From: Paludibacterium paludis
GTDB lineage: Bacteria; Pseudomonadota; Gammaproteobacteria; Burkholderiales; Chromobacteriaceae
NCBI RefSeq assembly: GCF_018802605.1
Contig: NZ_CP069161.1
Location: forward strand, 2,046,001 to 2,110,000
DNA: 64,000 nt
Reading direction: 5' to 3'
Shown: positions 60,954-64,000 of the stretch, in pieces
Numbering within the stretch: the first letter of the stretch is position 1
Layout: every line of letters starts with the position of its first letter
Translations under genes and position numbers: made by a program
Notes under the pieces: generated by a model
Told to the model about the DNA's origin: nothing
The model's input: only the letters and a program-made list of their open reading frames with translations
Databases searched by the model: none

Positions 60954-63065
60954 TTATCGTTCCGACCCGTTGGCCGGGCGGCGCATCATGTCCAGCAGTC
61001 GTTGCCGGGGCACGGGAGCAGAGAAGAGGTAGCCCTGGCCGAAGTCGCAGCCCGCCTCGCACAATACTTTGCGTTGCGCCTCCGTTTCGATTCCTTCGGC
61101 GACGACATAAAGACCGAGTTTTCTGGACATGGCGATCATCGCTTCCACGATCGCCCGGTCGCTGCCGTTGCCGGCCATGTCGGCGACGAAGGATTGGTCG
61201 ATCTTCAGTGAGTCGATGTCAAACCGTTTCAGATAGGCCATCGATGAATACCCTGTGCCAAAGTCATCCAGCAGGATCTCCACATCGGCATTCCGGAACT
61301 CGAGGAGCCGGCGCGCGACCTCCGGCCGCTCGTCAAGGAGCAACCCCTCGGTGATTTCGATGGCGATGCACCGGCCGGGCAGCCCGATGGCGCGCATGTG
61401 TTCAAGCCATCCTTCCAGGGCATCCGGCGTGACAAACTGGCGCGGCGACACATTGACCGATATCTGAAACGCCTCAAGGCCCGCGCAGCGATGGAGCGTC
61501 AGCGCCGTGCCCGCCGCCTCGCGGAAAACCCGCTCGCCGATCGCGTTGATGAGTCCGAGTTCCTCGGCGACCGGGATGAACCGTGCCGGGCTGACCCAGC
61601 CGCGGGACGCATGATGCCAGCGCACCAGCGCTTCGGCGCCGACGATGCGTCCGGAGGCCAGTTCCACGACCGGTTGGTAGTGCACCTGCAACTGGCCGGC
61701 GGTGATGGCCGCGCGCAGGTCGTTGCCCATCTGAAGCCGTTCGCCGACGGCCTCGAGCATTGCCGGCGCAAAATGGCAGTAGCGGTTCCGGCCCAGCGCT
61801 TTGGCGTGGTACATGGCCTGGTCGGCGTTGATCAGCAGTTGCTGCAGCGAACGCGCGTCATCGGGACAGGACGTCATGCCGATGCTGGCCGATACATAGG
61901 CGGTATCGCAGCCAAGCGCGAACGGCTCGGACATCCGGGCAATGATGCGTGCGGCCAATTCATCCAGTTTCGGCCGGGTGTGCCGACCGCTGAAAATGAC
62001 CGTGAACTCGTCGCCGCCCAGGCGTGCAACGCGTCCCTCCTGACCGACCGCCAGTTCCAGGCGGCGGGCCGCTTCGATCAGCAGCAGGTCGCCCCGTTCA
62101 TGCCCCAGCGTGTCGTTGACCTCCTTGAAACGGTCAAGATCGATGAAGAAAACCGTCAGCGGCGCATCCCCGCCCGGCGCGGCATTGAGCGCCCCTTGCA
62201 GTAGCGAAAGGAAAAGACGACGATTGGGCAGGTCGGTGAGCGGGTCGTAATTGGCACTGTGCCAGACGGCGGCTTCGCTGCGTTTGCGTTCGGTGATGTC
62301 CGCGATGACGCCGACCAGTCCACCCAGTTTGCCGGCCTTGCGGAACGTGGCCTTGTAAAACATCACGTCCATGCGCTTGCCGCCCGCGTCCTCGACCGAT
62401 GCCTCGTACGTCTGGGTTCCTCCCTTGTCGAACAACGCCTGGTCCGCCGAGAAATAGCGCTCGGCCAGATCCGGCGGGGAAATGTCGTACACGGATTTGC
62501 CGAGCAGGGTCTCACGCGGTGCGCCGATAAAGCGCTCAAACGCCTTGTTGCACCCCAGATAGCGGCCGGCTTCGTCCTTGTAGAACAAGGGATTGGGGAT
62601 CGCCTCGATCAGTTGCGAGGTGAAACTCAATTGCTCCTTGACCGCCTGCTCGGCGGCATGGCGTTCGGAGTTGTCGATGGCCATGCCGAACGCGGCGGGT
62701 CGGCCGTTGAAGCTGGTCGCCGTCCGGAAAAACTCCATCCGGACCCATCGGCCGTCCTTATGCCGCCCCTGCAGCGACTGGCGCCCTTCCTTCAGGTAAT
62801 CGGCGGGTTCGCCATCGATCAGGTCGGCCGGTCCGAGTTTGCCGCAGACCTCCTCTTGCCGGTAGCCGAAACGTTCCGCCAGGCAAGGGTTGACATAGAC
62901 AAACCGTCCGTCCTGGATCAGATAAATGCCGACAAGCGGGTTTTGCAGCAAGTGCTGCAGCAGTTCTCGGGCCTGGTCGAGCAGGATGCGGTTCAAGCCA
63001 TCAATGGGTGTATCGCAAAGCATGGAGGGTGGTGGCGCGGCCGGGCAAACCGGCCTGGGCTTCAT
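60954..63065 (-). CDS. PAS-PAS-GGDEF-EAL bifunctional c-di-GMP protein
   Basis: A 703-residue soluble protein. Two PAS domains (about residues 20-130 and 135-260; ITERKRSE closes the second), a GGDEF domain with an intact RLGGDEF motif and DLDRFKEVND metal site, and a complete EAL domain with AEALVRW, VNVSPRQFV, EITEGLLL, LDDFGTGYSS, LKIDQSFV and VVAEGIET. It can in principle make or hydrolyse c-di-GMP; many such proteins use the GGDEF only for GTP sensing. No RxxD inhibitory site is seen in front of GGDEF. Start ATG 63065; a shorter ATG 14 codons on is possible. Confidence 0.93.
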   Translation of the reverse strand: MKPRPVCPAAPPPSMLCDTPIDGLNRILLDQARELLQHLLQNPLVGIYLIQDGRFVYVNPCLAERFGYRQEEVCGKLGPADLIDGEPADYLKEGRQSLQGRHKDGRWVRMEFFRTATSFNGRPAAFGMAIDNSERHAAEQAVKEQLSFTSQLIEAIPNPLFYKDEAGRYLGCNKAFERFIGAPRETLLGKSVYDISPPDLAERYFSADQALFDKGGTQTYEASVEDAGGKRMDVMFYKATFRKAGKLGGLVGVIADITERKRSEAAVWHSANYDPLTDLPNRRLFLSLLQGALNAAPGGDAPLTVFFIDLDRFKEVNDTLGHERGDLLLIEAARRLELAVGQEGRVARLGGDEFTVIFSGRHTRPKLDELAARIIARMSEPFALGCDTAYVSASIGMTSCPDDARSLQQLLINADQAMYHAKALGRNRYCHFAPAMLEAVGERLQMGNDLRAAITAGQLQVHYQPVVELASGRIVGAEALVRWHHASRGWVSPARFIPVAEELGLINAIGERVFREAAGTALTLHRCAGLEAFQISVNVSPRQFVTPDALEGWLEHMRAIGLPGRCIAIEITEGLLLDERPEVARRLLEFRNADVEILLDDFGTGYSSMAYLKRFDIDSLKIDQSFVADMAGNGSDRAIVEAMIAMSRKLGLYVVAEGIETEAQRKVLCEAGCDFGQGYLFSAPVPRQRLLDMMRRPANGSER

Positions 63066-63478
63066 TCATCGAGGATGTATAGGGTAACCCGGTACGCGGG
63101 CATTCTTTCAGCATTTTCTTGAATAAGTTTTAAGAAAGTGGGCGTAACGCAGGGGAATAATACCATTCCCGCCGGTTCAGAGGCCGAGCGACACGGCTCC
63201 GCTCAGGCGCGCGGCCGATGACGGCAATCGCGAGAGCGAGCGGCGAGGAGCGGAGGAGTCGACGCATGGCAAGGCATCCTTATGGTGCGGGATGTCGCGC
63301 CACGAGCAGCGCTTGTCCTGAATGCAGCTTACGAGTCGCCGCTGAATTGTTCACTGTATTGTTGGAATCGAACGTCATCGCATGGTGGCGATACGGACTT
63401 AACCCTTGTGTTTTCGGGGTGTCAGACAATACGCATCGCCGAATGTCATCGCCACGCTTGTGGCGTATTTTCACCACA
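63066..63478. other. Intergenic region without a clear gene
   Basis: This 413-base gap lies between the leftward GGDEF-EAL and SemiSWEET genes. Long open frames here read like noise. A minus-strand frame at 63267-63130 begins MRRLLRSSPLALAIAVIG, signal-peptide-like, then degrades; a second frame closes AARLSGAVSLGL. A plus-strand hairpin CGCCAC-GCTT-GTGGCG followed by TATTTT lies near 63452-63474. Confidence 0.4.
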
Positions 63479-63760
63479 TCAGGAGCCGAACGTATAGCGA
63501 ACTATGCCAATGACGACCCATATTGCGCCCAAGAGACCGACTGCATTGGCAATGACCAGAGGTTTGTCCTTGATGTGAATTCCGTACGCTAGCCAACTAC
63601 TCAATGCGACCAAGCTGATAGCGAATCCGGGTAGGGAGACCGAGCCGGCAGTGCGATCATGGAAAATCTGGTAAGCCTGAAAATAGAACAACATGTTGCC
63701 CAGCGGACCGACGATTGCCATGTAAGTCGCGATCCAGCGTTGCCGGGGTGGTGTTTGCAT
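63479..63760 (-). CDS. SemiSWEET-type small sugar transporter
   Basis: A 93-residue membrane protein with three helices, the bacterial half-size SWEET, which works as a dimer to move sugars such as sucrose. Family marks are the ATYMAIVGPLGNMLFYFQAYQI first helix with the conserved Pro-Gly-Asn, then ISLVALSSWLAYGIHIKDKPL and the third helix ANAVGLLGAIWVVIGI. GGAGGGAATC precedes ATG 63760. No sugar-metabolism gene is nearby. Confidence 0.85.
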   Translation of the reverse strand: MQTPPRQRWIATYMAIVGPLGNMLFYFQAYQIFHDRTAGSVSLPGFAISLVALSSWLAYGIHIKDKPLVIANAVGLLGAIWVVIGIVRYTFGS

Positions 63761-63964
63761 GATTCCCTCCGTGCGTCGTGATGGACGTCTCCAAGAAGAC
63801 CGCACGCGAGCGGGGATGGCAAGCCGCCGGAATGGAAATTGGACGATTCCGCGCGGTAATAGGACAGCTTTCCCATGTCCCCGGGTAAAAACTTCGAGTC
63901 GGCCCCCATGGCAGTGGCGCCTCCTGCCGGCTAGGCACGATGCGGTGCGGGTTCTATGCTGTTA

Positions 63965-64000
63965 ATGAGCCAAGTCCTGAATGAGGCCGCCGTGAATCTG
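63965..64000 (+). CDS. Possible N-terminus of a rightward gene at the window edge
   Basis: ATG at 63965 opens MSQVLNEAAVNL, in frame to the edge. A TATGCT hexamer lies nine bases upstream and no ribosome binding site is visible, so a leaderless start or a chance frame are both possible. Too little sequence to assign a family. Confidence 0.25.
   Translation, partial: MSQVLNEAAVNL

Overview
The window looks like a chromosomal segment of a GC-rich Gram-negative betaproteobacterium, most plausibly Neisseriales (Chromobacteriaceae-like). This is inferred from the uninterrupted rpsB-tsf-pyrH-frr-uppS-cdsA-dxr-rseP-bamA-skp-lpxD-fabZ-lpxA-lpxB-rnhB series, the cbb3 oxidase maturation genes and the style of the hemin operon. 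No tRNA, rRNA, CRISPR array, insertion sequence or integrase was seen. Neisserial DNA uptake sequences were not noticed.

Layout. 1-8.9 kb: a leftward gene pair (YbdK-type ligase, CPA2 antiporter), then a leftward hemin operon (hemP-hmuS-hmuT-hmuU-hmuV) with a clear Fur box, then two convergent nitronate monooxygenase-family genes, the first with a C-terminal frameshift. 8.9-24.4 kb: the rightward housekeeping run for translation factors, UMP kinase, undecaprenyl and phospholipid synthesis, the isoprenoid pathway, outer-membrane assembly and lipid A synthesis. It ends with RNase HII, a deoxyinosine glycosylase-like protein, a small unknown and a 2Fe-2S protein. 24.4-28.0 kb: an accessory patch with an orphan FliD-like gene divergent from a Cry delta-endotoxin-like gene, the most unusual item in the window. 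28-41 kb: M3 peptidase, CCA-adding enzyme, NDUFA9-like protein, lytic transglycosylase, VOC protein, lipoamide dehydrogenase-like flavoprotein, PAS histidine kinase, CHMI-like protein, LplT-like and nucleoside transporters. 41-45 kb: two divergent regulator/target pairs, LysR with an MFS exporter and TetR with a diacetylphloroglucinol hydrolase-like gene; the second has a 33-base palindromic operator between the genes.

45-55 kb: ccoI-ccoS, a quinone oxidoreductase, a conserved unknown, typA, and a four-gene outer-membrane lipoprotein cluster (COG3014, YcfL, LpoB, CsgG/LpoB-like). 55-63 kb: a concentration of cyclic-di-GMP-type genes: a PAS-GGDEF protein with a degenerate catalytic motif but an intact inhibitory site, a degenerate EAL-like protein behind a structured leader, and a full PAS-PAS-GGDEF-EAL protein. 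They are interspersed with a PEP-CTERM protein, a renalase-like flavoprotein and a lipoprotein. The right edge holds a SemiSWEET gene and possibly the start of another gene.

How it fits together: the housekeeping block couples translation with envelope biogenesis; the hemin operon is iron-controlled; the accessory genes point to life with eukaryotes or competing microbes (insecticidal-type toxin, phloroglucinol detoxification, exporter) and to surface-attached growth (c-di-GMP, PEP-CTERM). Family assignments are from reading motifs by eye; no database search was run.
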